A stretch of DNA of 64,000 nt from Bin5 sp965261695 (GTDB lineage Bacteria > Chloroflexota > Anaerolineae > Caldilineales > Caldilineaceae). The notes below the pieces were generated by a model. The model searched no databases, was not told the origin of the DNA, and saw only the letters and a list, made by a program, of their open reading frames with translations. Positions 35,764 through 44,268 of the stretch are shown in pieces; within the stretch, counting starts at the first letter, position 1, and each line of letters begins with the position of its first letter. The stretch lies in NCBI GenBank assembly GCA_965261695.1, contig OZ253474.1:4464001-4528000 (forward strand). The letters run 5' to 3'. The position numbers were made by a program, and so were the translations under genes.

Positions 35764-36797
35764 AGTGCGACCGTCTTCCCCTTTGATGCCGACTCGTGGG
35801 CGGCCTCGATGATCTGGAGCGACTTGATGATCTCCTCTACCTGATATCCGCTGCTGCCTTCGCCGCGAATGGCGGCGGCAAACGCCTGGATCGATGCTCT
35901 GCCCTCAGGACCGTAACCGGGGACCGGCGCCGAGGGCATATCGAAGCGGCGCGTCGGCGCGCCCGACCAGTCCGGGTGCGTGCTCTTGATGATGCAGTAT
36001 CCTTCATCCACCTCCCACTTGACCCAGCCGTCCGACCCGCGCAGGCCAATTGAGATTTGGCCATCGCCGGACGTGAAGTAGCCGGCATGAAGGCTTCCTA
36101 TCATGCCGTTGTCGAAGCCAAGCGAGACGGACGCGGCATCCTCCACGTCGATGTCATGCCCGCCTACATTGGCCTCGATCGCCGCCACGCGCTCGACCTC
36201 CGCGCCGCTCAGATAGCGCATAAGGTCAAACCAGTGGCAACCCAGCCAGTTGAGGATGCCACCGCCCGCGCTTTCGCGGCTGAAATACCAGGTCTGCGGG
36301 TCGCGCCTGCCGACGCTCGAAGTAAGGAAGCGGAACTCGATCGAGTAGGGCTTGCCCAGCAGCCCGGCGGCCCAGGTCTCGTTGATCAGGCGGGCGATCG
36401 GGTGGAAGCGCCACGTGTAGCCGCACGAGAAGTGGAGCTCCTTGCGGCGAACCGCCTCGGCGACCGGAAGCAGTTGGCTGGAGTGGACCGCGAACGGTTT
36501 CTCGCCCCAGACATGCACGCCGGCCTCCGCCACCTCGAGCATCCACGCCGGCATATCCTTCAAATAGGTGGAGACCATCACTGCGTCGGGCCTGGCCTGC
36601 GTCAGCAGGTCCCCCAGGCTGTCGTAGAAGGGGACATGCTGGACATCGGCCTTCAAATTGGGTCTGACCGCCTCCGGGTCGGGATCGTAGAAGCCGACCA
36701 GTTCAAGCTCATCCTGCAGCAGCATCAGCGTGTCGCGATACATGTTGGCATGCATTAACGAAACACCGGCTTGGGCAAAGCGCAGCTTTTTCGTCAT
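35760..36797 (-). CDS. Gfo/Idh/MocA-family oxidoreductase
   Basis: A 345-residue protein if it starts at the ATG at 36797 (MTKKLRFAQAG), which has GGAG nine bases ahead; ATG at 36806 is an alternative and a longer frame overlaps the previous gene. It shows GEKPFAVH (about 97-104) and ILNWLGCHWFDLMRYLSG (about 178-195) with the catalytic-type His/Asp. Its stop overlaps the start of the following paralogue. Both genes lie directly after an uncharacterised protein and a DegT aminotransferase on the same strand. Confidence 0.92.
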   Translation of the reverse strand: MTKKLRFAQAGVSLMHANMYRDTLMLLQDELELVGFYDPDPEAVRPNLKADVQHVPFYDSLGDLLTQARPDAVMVSTYLKDMPAWMLEVAEAGVHVWGEKPFAVHSSQLLPVAEAVRRKELHFSCGYTWRFHPIARLINETWAAGLLGKPYSIEFRFLTSSVGRRDPQTWYFSRESAGGGILNWLGCHWFDLMRYLSGAEVERVAAIEANVGGHDIDVEDAASVSLGFDNGMIGSLHAGYFTSGDGQISIGLRGSDGWVKWEVDEGYCIIKSTHPDWSGAPTRRFDMPSAPVPGYGPEGRASIQAFAAAIRGEGSSGYQVEEIIKSLQIIEAAHESASKGKTVAL

Positions 36798-36820
36798 TGA
36801 ATTCATCTCCGACTGAGACT

Positions 36821-37411
36821 CTATTGGGTGGCCCAGAACTCGTCGCCGATCAGGCACGAACTGAGCGGTCGCCCCACCAGTGGGATCCAGTCCTGGCGGG
36901 GGTAAATGTCGCCGGGCACGACTTCGCCGTCGATCATCAGGCTGGCGCGCGTGGCAATTACAAAGAAGCAGTAGGTATAGACGCTTGAAGTCCCGGCCTG
37001 GCCATGGTGAACAAAGGGAGTCTCCAGCCCGGCCCAGGTTGCCGAAACCTGGCCTTGCGCGGTGTCGATCGAATAACTCATCTGGCGGCGCATATCGCCG
37101 CTGCGGCCAAAACGGGCGCTAATGACCGGTTCGCCGCAGTCGGCCAGCGGATTGTCGCGGCCGCGATACATCCTGTTGTACAGCCACGCCGCCAGCTCCG
37201 GGTTGTCGGCGTAGACGGCGTTGACCGGCGCCGGCGCAAAACAGGCGGGATCGATGTACAGGAAAGCCGCGCAGCCGCTGCCAGCCGGGCTGTACTCGGT
37301 CTGGAACAGGCTGAAACGGGCGCAGTCCTGCTCCTCACCCGGCTGGCGCAGGTAGAGCAGATAGTGGATGCCGCACCAGATGGGCGTCTGGTCGCTCGTT
37401 TGACGGGCCAT
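36821..37411 (-). CDS. Uncharacterised protein
   Basis: I do not recognise this 196-residue protein. It has no signal peptide or membrane helix, is rich in aromatic residues (IWCGIHYLLYLRQP, YTYCFFVIATRASLMIDGE) and ends with SCLIGDEFWATQ. The pattern of short strands suggests a compact beta-rich cytosolic domain. It lies 15 bases after the DegT aminotransferase stop and 24 bases before an oxidoreductase, so it belongs to that operon and may act on the same sugar substrate. No catalytic motif could be assigned. Confidence 0.75.
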   Translation of the reverse strand: MARQTSDQTPIWCGIHYLLYLRQPGEEQDCARFSLFQTEYSPAGSGCAAFLYIDPACFAPAPVNAVYADNPELAAWLYNRMYRGRDNPLADCGEPVISARFGRSGDMRRQMSYSIDTAQGQVSATWAGLETPFVHHGQAGTSSVYTYCFFVIATRASLMIDGEVVPGDIYPRQDWIPLVGRPLSSCLIGDEFWATQ

Positions 37412-37426
37412 GTATGTGCCGTTCGG

Positions 37427-38689
37427 CTAAATGCCGCGATGGTTGCGCTTGCGCAAGTGTCCAAACACCTTGCGGATGCCGGCGGAGATGTCGGCAACGT
37501 CTTCATCATCGAGGCTGGGCAGCATTCCAAAACTGAAACCGCGCCGCATCAGCTTCTCGCCGTTGGGACAATCGGCAAGTCTGTAGTCGATCGGCTTGTC
37601 CCGCTTGTAGTCGAAGGGGAAGTGGCTGCGGCCATAGCAGTTCGGCTCGGACAGAAACTGGTTGCGGTAGAGCGGCCCCTCTTTGCCCGAGCCGATATAG
37701 GGCCCTCCGGCGGGGATGCCCTCATGCTTCAGCGCCTCCGCAAACTCCCAGGCGTCGCACTCCATCTTGTCCGTATCCACGGTCATGCCCATCACCCAGT
37801 AGCTGTTGCGATCGCCCTCGCGCACCCGCTGCGGCATGATCTCTTCGATGTCCGCCACCTGCTCGATGATCTGCTGGGCCGCCCAGATCTTCTTCTCGAT
37901 GTAGCCGTCCACCTTCTTCAGCTGCGCGATCAGCACCGCCGCCATGAGGTCGTTGAGCTTGTAGTTGGGCGCGAGGAAATAGTTGGCGTACGGCCGCCCT
38001 TCGAATGGCCCGCCGCTGCGGGGCAAGGCGCAGTCGGAGAAGATCAGGGCGCGTTCCCAAAGCGTCTCATTGTCGGTCATAATGGCGCCGCCGCCTCCGG
38101 CTGAGAGATGCTTGCCCCCGAAGCTGAAGCCGTTGATGTCGCCCATCGAGCCGACCACCTGCCCCTGGTATTCGGCGAAGTGGGCTTGGCAGCAGTCTTC
38201 GATCAGGAACAGCTGGTGGCGGTCGGCAATGTCGCGCAACGCGGCCATCTCACAGGGGTTGCCGAAAAGATGAACGGCGATGATGGCGCGCGTCCTGGGA
38301 GTGATCTTGGCTTCGACGTCCGCCGGGTCCAGCGTGTAGGTATCGTCAATGTCGGCGAAAATCGGCACGCAGTTATGCAGCAGTGTGCCGATGATGCTGC
38401 CCCCCGATGTCCACGGCGTGACGATGATCTCATCCCCCGGGTCAGGATTGATGGCGCCGATGCAGGTGTGCATGGCCGCCGTGCCGGAAGTCAGGGTGAC
38501 GACGTGGGCGACGCCGTGCCGCGCGGCAAATTCACGCTCAAACTGCGCCACCTTCGGCCCCTTGCCAAGCGAGCCTGACCGGATCACGTCAGAAATTGCT
38601 TCGATATCCTCATCGCCAAAGAAATGGGTCTCCCCAAACGGCAGGGTGCGCACGGGGGCGCCTCCCTCGATCGCTAACTGTTCGCCCAT
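37427..38689 (-). CDS. DegT/DnrJ/EryC1/StrS-family PLP aminotransferase
   Basis: A 420-residue fold-type I PLP enzyme. Lys193 (FGGKHLSAGGGG) is the predicted cofactor-binding lysine, Asp165 (LIEDCCQAHF) pairs with the ring nitrogen, and TLTSGTAAMH (65-74) holds the phosphate loop. It is a paralogue of the enzyme at 16428-17687 but clearly different in sequence. The start overlaps by 16 bases the end of the upstream nuclease-fold gene, and the uncharacterised protein and two oxidoreductases follow, forming one minus-strand unit from about 39.4 to 34.7 kb. Confidence 0.94.
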   Translation of the reverse strand: MGEQLAIEGGAPVRTLPFGETHFFGDEDIEAISDVIRSGSLGKGPKVAQFEREFAARHGVAHVVTLTSGTAAMHTCIGAINPDPGDEIIVTPWTSGGSIIGTLLHNCVPIFADIDDTYTLDPADVEAKITPRTRAIIAVHLFGNPCEMAALRDIADRHQLFLIEDCCQAHFAEYQGQVVGSMGDINGFSFGGKHLSAGGGGAIMTDNETLWERALIFSDCALPRSGGPFEGRPYANYFLAPNYKLNDLMAAVLIAQLKKVDGYIEKKIWAAQQIIEQVADIEEIMPQRVREGDRNSYWVMGMTVDTDKMECDAWEFAEALKHEGIPAGGPYIGSGKEGPLYRNQFLSEPNCYGRSHFPFDYKRDKPIDYRLADCPNGEKLMRRGFSFGMLPSLDDEDVADISAGIRKVFGHLRKRNHRGI

Positions 38690-39423
38690 GACGGCTTGTC
38701 TCCTTCGTTCGCTGGATTGTCTTCTTCAGAACCGCTCGCGCGCAGCAGCCCCACAAAAATGCCGACCAACCTTTCCAAATCGGGCGGCAACAGGTACGCA
38801 TCCGTGTCCATCGTGATCGTCTTCTTTGCCCTTTCCAAGCGCGCAAATTGCCACACTGTCCCGGTCGTCACCGCGCCGAAGAGTTGCATCTGCGCCGACT
38901 GGTCAAATTGGGTCCCGTTTGGCTCGCGCCGGGTGCGTCTGGCTTTGCGGGCGCGCCGCGGATGAATCGGGCTGAGCTGCTGCGGACGGCGCTCGCTCAC
39001 CGCGATCATCTGCGCGGCCAATTGCGTCAAAGCGCGCGCTATGTCCGTTTCTGTCGCGCAGGTAACGACCACGTCATGGGCGCCGCGCAACAGAAAGTCC
39101 ACCCTGCCGCTCATGCGCGCGCCCGTAACCGGGTAATCGATGTGCATCTTGAAGCTGGCCTGGTCGAGCGCCGCGAACAGCAGGGGCGACACATAGAAGG
39201 CGCGCCGCGCCGCATCGTTGGTCAGAGGGACATAGGGCAATCGTCCTCGCATCTGCGCACGCAACTGGTCAAATTGCGGCACAGGACACACGTTCGATTT
39301 TGTAGCCAGTGACAATGGGGCGACGCGACTTCGATAACCGGAATCGGCCAGAAAACTGTCGATCTCTACGTTGAGGTCAATGATCTGGGAAAACGTGTAG
39401 GTGGTTCCCTCTTGGAGTACCAT
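38674..39423 (-). CDS. PD-(D/E)XK-like fold protein with degraded active site
   Basis: A 249-residue protein if it starts at ATG 39423 (MVLQEGTTYTFSQI); a longer frame exists but its extra residues look non-coding. The layout recalls a family common in cyanobacteria: an N-terminal helical part, a middle GRVDFLLRGAHDVVV (about 129-143) where active relatives read D-x(n)-(D/E)-x-K, and a C-terminal MQLFGAVTTGTVWQF block. Here the Asp is present but the expected Glu-x-Lys is replaced by VVTCATE, so nuclease activity is doubtful. It overlaps the DegT gene downstream. Family assignment is from memory of the pattern and is moderate. Confidence 0.6.
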   Translation of the reverse strand: MVLQEGTTYTFSQIIDLNVEIDSFLADSGYRSRVAPLSLATKSNVCPVPQFDQLRAQMRGRLPYVPLTNDAARRAFYVSPLLFAALDQASFKMHIDYPVTGARMSGRVDFLLRGAHDVVVTCATETDIARALTQLAAQMIAVSERRPQQLSPIHPRRARKARRTRREPNGTQFDQSAQMQLFGAVTTGTVWQFARLERAKKTITMDTDAYLLPPDLERLVGIFVGLLRASGSEEDNPANEGDKPSWANS

Positions 39424-39566
39424 GGCATTGCTGCGCTGGCCTTTTGCGGCTGCCGTCCGTAACGGGTGTGAGATTTCCGCCAATTGAACACAGCCACTTC
39501 CCATCGTAGCAAAGCGTCTGCAGCATGTCAAAACGCTGGCGACAGGGGGTCAGGGCATACGCATCC

Positions 39567-39700
39567 AATGTGCGTCCAGATCGGGAACCGGCTTTTTGCT
39601 GAGTTGCGCATTGCGGATTGCGTCAGGGCAGGCGAGACGGCTCCGATTGGATTGCTATATTCGCCCGAAGGGTCTCTGTTTCAAATGGGATTCAGATCAG
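39567..39700 (+). repeat. Dispersed repeat R, copy 1
   Basis: About 134 bases that match, in inverted orientation, 61493-61627 at roughly three-quarters identity by eye. Exact shared blocks include CAGATCGGGAACC, ATTCGCCCGAA and GGGATTCA. It contains the imperfect dyad GCGCATTGCGGATTGCGTC. No open frame is conserved between copies. It is preceded by CAGGGCATACGCATC, which also opens the two units of the repeat array at 40201 and 40835. Confidence 0.75.
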
Positions 39701-39898
39701 AGGCTTTTTTGGGGCGGCTGGATGGGTTGACAGGCAGGAGCGCGCGTACGAGAGATTTCGTGAGATAGGGCAAGAAAATTCTCGGTGCATCACGGGAGAC
39801 GGGAGGCTGGGCGAAGGCCGCCGGCGTCGGCGCGGCGGGCGGCGCACTGGCGCAGCGCGGGGCAAAGCGCTGCATGTATTCATGTGATGACCTGCTCT

Positions 39899-39972
39899 GT
39901 ATCCTGTCGGTATCCTGTCGGGGCGGGCGGAGAGTATCAAAGTGGCGCGAATTGGCGCGAATTGCCGCGTGA
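39899..39972. repeat. Short tandem repeats with 10-12 base periods
   Basis: GTATCCTGTCG occurs twice head to tail (39899-39920). About 25 bases later GGCGCGAATT occurs twice followed by a degenerate GCCGCGTGAATT (39943-39972). The units differ in sequence from those at 40.6 and 61.3 kb but share the near-helical period. No gene overlaps them. Confidence 0.65.
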
Positions 39973-40600
39973 ATTCATGTGCTGCTCTACTCTTTCTGAA
40001 AAAATCTTTGCGGATTGGCGCAGCGTGTTGCGCCGGCTGGGGCGGCGCTATGGTGTTGCAACCAAGTATGGTCTGTAAAAAAGTATGCGTTTGTTAAGGT
40101 GCGGAGATGGTTCGCTGTCGCCTTGGACTTTCAGCTATGGATACAGCAACTATGGATACAGCGTATACGATTGTTCAGGCTCTTGCAAGGACACCGGGTA
40201 CAGGGCATACGCATCTAAATCCGTATGCCAATTCTGTATGCCAATTCTGGCGGGATTCCGAAAAGAAGGACGTGATAACAGGTGGAAATCGCTGTAAGGC
40301 TGCTGATTGACGACGGAAATACAGCGCAACAAAGGCCGTCGGTCGTCGAAACCGGTCAGATTCACAGCCTGCGCGCCATCATTGGTGCAATTTACAGTGT
40401 CTGAACCCGAGCTGGAAGAGATCATGGCAGCATTTCGGTGACTTGACCCAGTTCAGATGCAATTGCCCTGGAGGAGGGGGGTGCAGCCCTGAATGGGGCC
40501 GGGGTGTGAAGGGGGGCGATGCGGCGATAAGGACGGGTAACAGGAGGGGCATTGGGAGGTCAACAGTACAAATTTATGATGCAGGCTCTTGCAGCGTTAT

Positions 40601-40645
40601 TACGAGAGTTCATGAGAGTTGACGAGAGTCTACGAGAGTCTACGT
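40601..40645. repeat. Phased 10-base degenerate tandem array (in first B unit)
   Basis: Four 10-mers of the form TACGAGAGTT, CATGAGAGTT, GACGAGAGTC and TACGAGAGTC lie head to tail, with a fifth partial TACGT. The exact 10-base period is one DNA turn, so identical faces would be presented on one side of the helix. Confidence 0.8.
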
Positions 40646-41240
40646 GAATAAATACTTTAAGTGAATATCAATTTGTGGACGATTGACGTTAGGCGGAATG
40701 ATGGCGTGACAGGAGCAGATGATGCATGTTTGACTGAAGGGAGACCAAAACCGGTCAGCCTGGCAATGGGGCGCGTAATCTTAATTTAGGATATATCAAT
40801 CTAGTTGATATTGCAAGGTGTTCCGATTGAATGGCAGGGCATACGCATCTAAATCCGTATGCCAATTCTGCATGCCAATTCTGGCGGGATTCCAAACGGA
40901 AGGACGTGATAACAGGTGGAAATCGTTGTAAGGTTGCTGATTGACGACGGAAATACAGCGCAACAAAGGCCGTCGGTCGTCGAAACCGGTCAGATTCACA
41001 GCCTGCGCGCCATCATTGGTGCAATTTACAGTGTCTGAACCCTATCCGGAAGAGATCAAGGCAGAAATTGGTGCTTTGACCCAATTCAGATGCAATTGCC
41101 CTGGAGAGAACTGGGTGGGGTGCAGCCCAGAATGGGGGGTGAGGTCTGAAAGGATGGCGACCCGGCGAAAAAGAGGGGAAACAAGAGGGGGAAAGGGAGG
41201 TCTATGGTACGAAATTATGATGGAGGCGCCCGAAAGGTTC

Positions 41241-41284
41241 GAACGAGAGTTGCATGAGCGTTATACGAGAATTAACGAGAGCTT
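41241..41284. repeat. Phased 11-base degenerate tandem array (in second B unit)
   Basis: Four 11-mers (GAACGAGAGTT, GCATGAGCGTT, ATACGAGAATT, AACGAGAGCTT) occupy the same place as the 40601 array but with period 11 rather than 10. Confidence 0.75.
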
Positions 41285-41549
41285 ACCCAAAAAAGTGTTC
41301 AAAAATGGATATCAATTCATAGACGTCTGATACTTGGAAGGCTGAAGGTGTGACAGGGGCGGGTCATGAATGCGGGGCGAAAGAGAAAGCGGAATTCGTC
41401 AGCCTGGCAGTGGCTGGCGGGTCTTCTCATGCAGCCCAGAATGAGGAGTAGGTCTGAAAGGGTTGCGATGCGGCGATAGAGGTGGGGAAAGAGAAGAGTC
41501 AATGGGTGGCCTGTGATGCGAATTCATGATGGATGCGCTCGTAACTCGA

Positions 41550-41593
41550 TTACGAGAGCCGCACGAGAGTTTACGGGAGTTTTAAGAGAGTTT
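41550..41593. repeat. Phased 11-base degenerate tandem array (in third B unit)
   Basis: Four 11-mers (TTACGAGAGCC, GCACGAGAGTT, TACGGGAGTTT, TAAGAGAGTTT) at the equivalent position of the third unit. The core GAGAG is kept in each. Confidence 0.75.
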
Positions 41594-41782
41594 GAGCAAC
41601 AAAATCCTGAAAATTGAATGTCAATTGGTAGAGGTTTGATGCTTGGGAGGCTGAAGGCGTGACAGGAGCGGGGCATCAATGCGCGCCGGAAGCGGAACTC
41701 GTCAGCCCGCAAGAGGAGCGCGCTGCTTTCAAATAAGATATATTATTTAATTTATATTGCAAGGCGTTCCAGTTGAATGGAG

Positions 41783-42218
41783 GGCGCGTAACATTATGCT
41801 CCCTGTCAGAAGCGTCCCCATCATGGGATGCAGCCGCGAGCGGCGCGAATACCGGAACTTCAGTAGTGTCCGATCGGACTGAGTTTTGTATGTTTTGTGC
41901 GTAGACAGCACTGAAAGTGACTTTGATGCTGTAAATCGTGCTGCGAGGGCGGCAAATGCGCAGCGCAATTGCACAACGCTGACGGTCGATTGCCGTCCAT
42001 GGCTCTCTTGACACGAAGCCGCGGACATGGTAAATTGGCGCACGGTTGAAAGTCCCTTTAGGTACTGTCCAACTCCTTTCCAATAGACTTGAATTCCTCT
42101 CGTCGGTCCCATCCCCGTATCGGATTCCGCTTACGCGTATGGCGTCGATGCTGTGTAACATACCTGGAACGCTAACCGTTTTCTCATCACAGAAGAGCAA
42201 CTTTGAGGAGGAGACTTA
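41783..42218. other. Non-coding stretch before the transporter remnant
   Basis: About 430 bases with no convincing gene, repeat or RNA. It probably contained the promoter of the binding-protein gene whose remnant begins at 42219. Confidence 0.45.
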
Positions 42219-42824
42219 ATGCTATCCAAACTCAGAAGCCATCAGCTATGGCTCAAACTAATTTCGCTGAAGGCGCTTGTCTCGTCGTCTCGGCCTGTGC
42301 CGGACCGGCGGCGCCGGCAGGAGATATGGCTGGGTCAGACGGCGACGAGATGATGGAATCGTCGCACTTCCGCGCGACCATCCCCTTCTTTGCGCAGGAC
42401 TGGTCACCGCTGCGCGGCGGGGGCTGGAACATGCACGACCTGGCATTCTGGAACGCCGGGCCGATGTACATTGACGAGCATGGCGAACTGCATCCTTATG
42501 TCTTCAACGAGTGGACACCCAACGAGGATATGGCGGTGTGGATTTTCAAAATCGATCCTGGCGCTGTTTACTTGGACGGCAGCGCCATCAACGCCCACGA
42601 TGCAGACCAAAAACGGTCTTTTGCGCCAGACCATGTGGGTTGACCTGGCGCTGGTTTTCGGCGCGCTGGCGTTGATCCAGTGGCCCGGCTTCGCCCGACT
42701 CATCCGGGGCCAGATTCTCTCGATCCGCAGCCGCAACTACGTTTTGGCGGCGCGCGCCCTCGGCATGCCGACCAACCGCATCCTCACCCGTTATGTCATC
42801 CCCAACGCGATGATCTGTTCGTGA
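42219..42824 (+). pseudogene. Collapsed oligopeptide-type ABC transporter (binding protein fused to permease fragment)
   Basis: The ATG at 42219 has a perfect GAGGAGGAG site and starts a signal peptide (MLSKLRSHQLWLKLIS), but the frame shifts near 42270 before the lipobox-like LVVSACAGPAAPAG. The second frame gives the start of an SBP_bac_5 binding protein (TPNEDMAVWIFKIDPGAVY). From about 42640 the original frame encodes instead an internal piece of a DppC-type permease (WPGFARLIRGQILSIRSR, then AARALGMPTNRILTRY). A deletion removed most of the binding protein, any permease between, and both ends of this one. It is a relic of an operon like the one at 50.7 kb. Confidence 0.85.
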
Positions 42825-43011
42825 TTTCCCGAACTTCGCAGGGGGGGTATAATCAGCACGATACCAATCTGGTTACGCTGCACCGAATCGAGAAGTTCAG
42901 GGTTCCGGCCCTCAATCTGAAGCCGACCTACCGCAGGGCCTCGCCTGCATCTTACGTTCGCGCAAAGGGTGGCCGAGACGCCTGGGACACCAGGGAAAAG
43001 GGAGAAGAACA

Positions 43012-44082
43012 ATGAAACTGGGCACATTTATGATGCCGCTTCATCCGCCGGAGAAGGACCGCACACTCGGTTATGAGGAGGACATCGAGTTTGTCGTACG
43101 CGCCGACGAGTTGGGATTTACCGAGGCCTGGGTCGGCCAGCATCACTCGTTGGCCTGGGAACCGATCCCGTCCAACGATGTATTCATCGCCAATGTGCTG
43201 CCGCGCACAAAGAATATCCGGCTCGGCAGCGGTGTCTCGATCATCCCGCAGCATCACCCGGTCAATGTGGCCGTGCGCTTGGCCTACCTGGATCACCTCT
43301 CACGCGGGCGCGTCAACTTCGGCTTCGGCCAGGGCGGTGTGCCGACCGACTGGGGGCTGTTCGATCTGCCCGACCCGCAGACCCAGGGGCTGATGACGAT
43401 CGAGGGCATCGACATGATCCTCAAGCTATGGCAGACCGATCCGCCCTTCGATTTCCAGGGCGACTACTACCATATCAAGCTGGAGGAGGGCGTGCCGGAA
43501 TATGGGATCGGCGAGCTGTTGCAACCCTACCAGAAACCGCACCCGCCGATCGCCATGAGCATCATTCGCGGCCGTTCGCGGGCTGCCTTCATGGCGGGAC
43601 AGCGCGGCTACATTCCCCTCAGCACAAACCTGGTACACGGCCCCACGCTGAATGAACACTGGGAAACCTACTGCAACGGCGCCGCCGATGCCGGCAAGCC
43701 CGAGCCGGACCGCGAGATCTGGCGCGTTTCGCGCAGCATCTATATCGACGAGACGAACGATGCTGCCTGGGAAAGGGCCTATAACGGGGCGTTTGGCGGA
43801 TCTTTCCTCTACTTGAGATCGCTGATCGTGGCTGCGGATATGCTCAGCGTGCTCAAGAATGATCCGGATATGCCCGATGATGACGTTACACTCGAGTACA
43901 TGTTGAAGAGCTCCTGTATCATCGGCGACAAGGATGAATGTCTGCGCCAACTGCACCAACTCTATGAGGAGACGGGCGGCTTTGGCACCCTGCTCATGAT
44001 CGCGCACGACTGGGACGATAAGGAGAGGTGGCTGGCCTGCATGGAGACGCTGGCCAACGAAATCGTCCCGGACCTGCCGTGA
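43012..44082 (+). CDS. LLM-class flavin-dependent oxidoreductase
   Basis: A 356-residue luciferase-like monooxygenase. The N-terminal KLGTFMMPLHPPEKDRT and AWVGQHHSLAWEP, together with SGVSIIPQHHPVNVAVR and LSRGRVNFGFGQGG (about 100-113), are typical of FMN-dependent bacterial-luciferase relatives in the alkane or dibenzothiophene monooxygenase branch. These use reduced flavin and oxygen to oxidise small organics in the cytosol. GGGAGAAG precedes the ATG. A TPP enzyme and an aldolase follow on the same strand with gaps of about 190 and 13 bases. Confidence 0.93.
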   Translation: MKLGTFMMPLHPPEKDRTLGYEEDIEFVVRADELGFTEAWVGQHHSLAWEPIPSNDVFIANVLPRTKNIRLGSGVSIIPQHHPVNVAVRLAYLDHLSRGRVNFGFGQGGVPTDWGLFDLPDPQTQGLMTIEGIDMILKLWQTDPPFDFQGDYYHIKLEEGVPEYGIGELLQPYQKPHPPIAMSIIRGRSRAAFMAGQRGYIPLSTNLVHGPTLNEHWETYCNGAADAGKPEPDREIWRVSRSIYIDETNDAAWERAYNGAFGGSFLYLRSLIVAADMLSVLKNDPDMPDDDVTLEYMLKSSCIIGDKDECLRQLHQLYEETGGFGTLLMIAHDWDDKERWLACMETLANEIVPDLP

Positions 44083-44268
44083 ACAGCGCTGGTTGGCGGC
44101 CGGTGGTCTGCTCGGCTGTTGGCTGAAATTGACCAAGATTCGCTACTGCGCTGCGGACGGCTTTGATTTCAGTTTTCCGACAATCGGCGGGCCGTCCTGT
44201 TTTGTGGCTGTCGGTCACGGGTTGGGTACGACCGATATAAGAAACAAGACACTCAGGAATTCAGGTAT

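Larger units (their letters stand above)
40201..41782. repeat. Array of 634-bp direct repeats plus a third partial unit
   Basis: Segment A (from CAGGGCATACGCATC, about 280 bases) occurs at 40201 and 40835, offset 634. Inside it, 108 bases (40301-40408 and 40935-41042) are identical while the flanks differ by several percent. Segment B (from GCAGCCC-GAATG, about 310 bases) follows each A, at 40482 and 41121, and a third B copy starts at 41431. B copies are much more diverged and carry short phased arrays. The first and third B copies end with ATATTGCAAGG-GTTCC and TTGAATGG. A 40-codon frame starting GTG (40282-40404; 40916-41038) covers most of the invariant block. No known element is recognised. 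Confidence 0.8.

Noticed and set aside
40941..41330. 129-codon frame across a repeat unit
   Set aside because: In the first repeat copy the same frame stops early, and the peptide runs through the phased array; not a conserved gene.
39899..41600. CRISPR array
   Set aside because: Units are 10-12 bases, degenerate and contiguous without spacers, and no cas gene is present.
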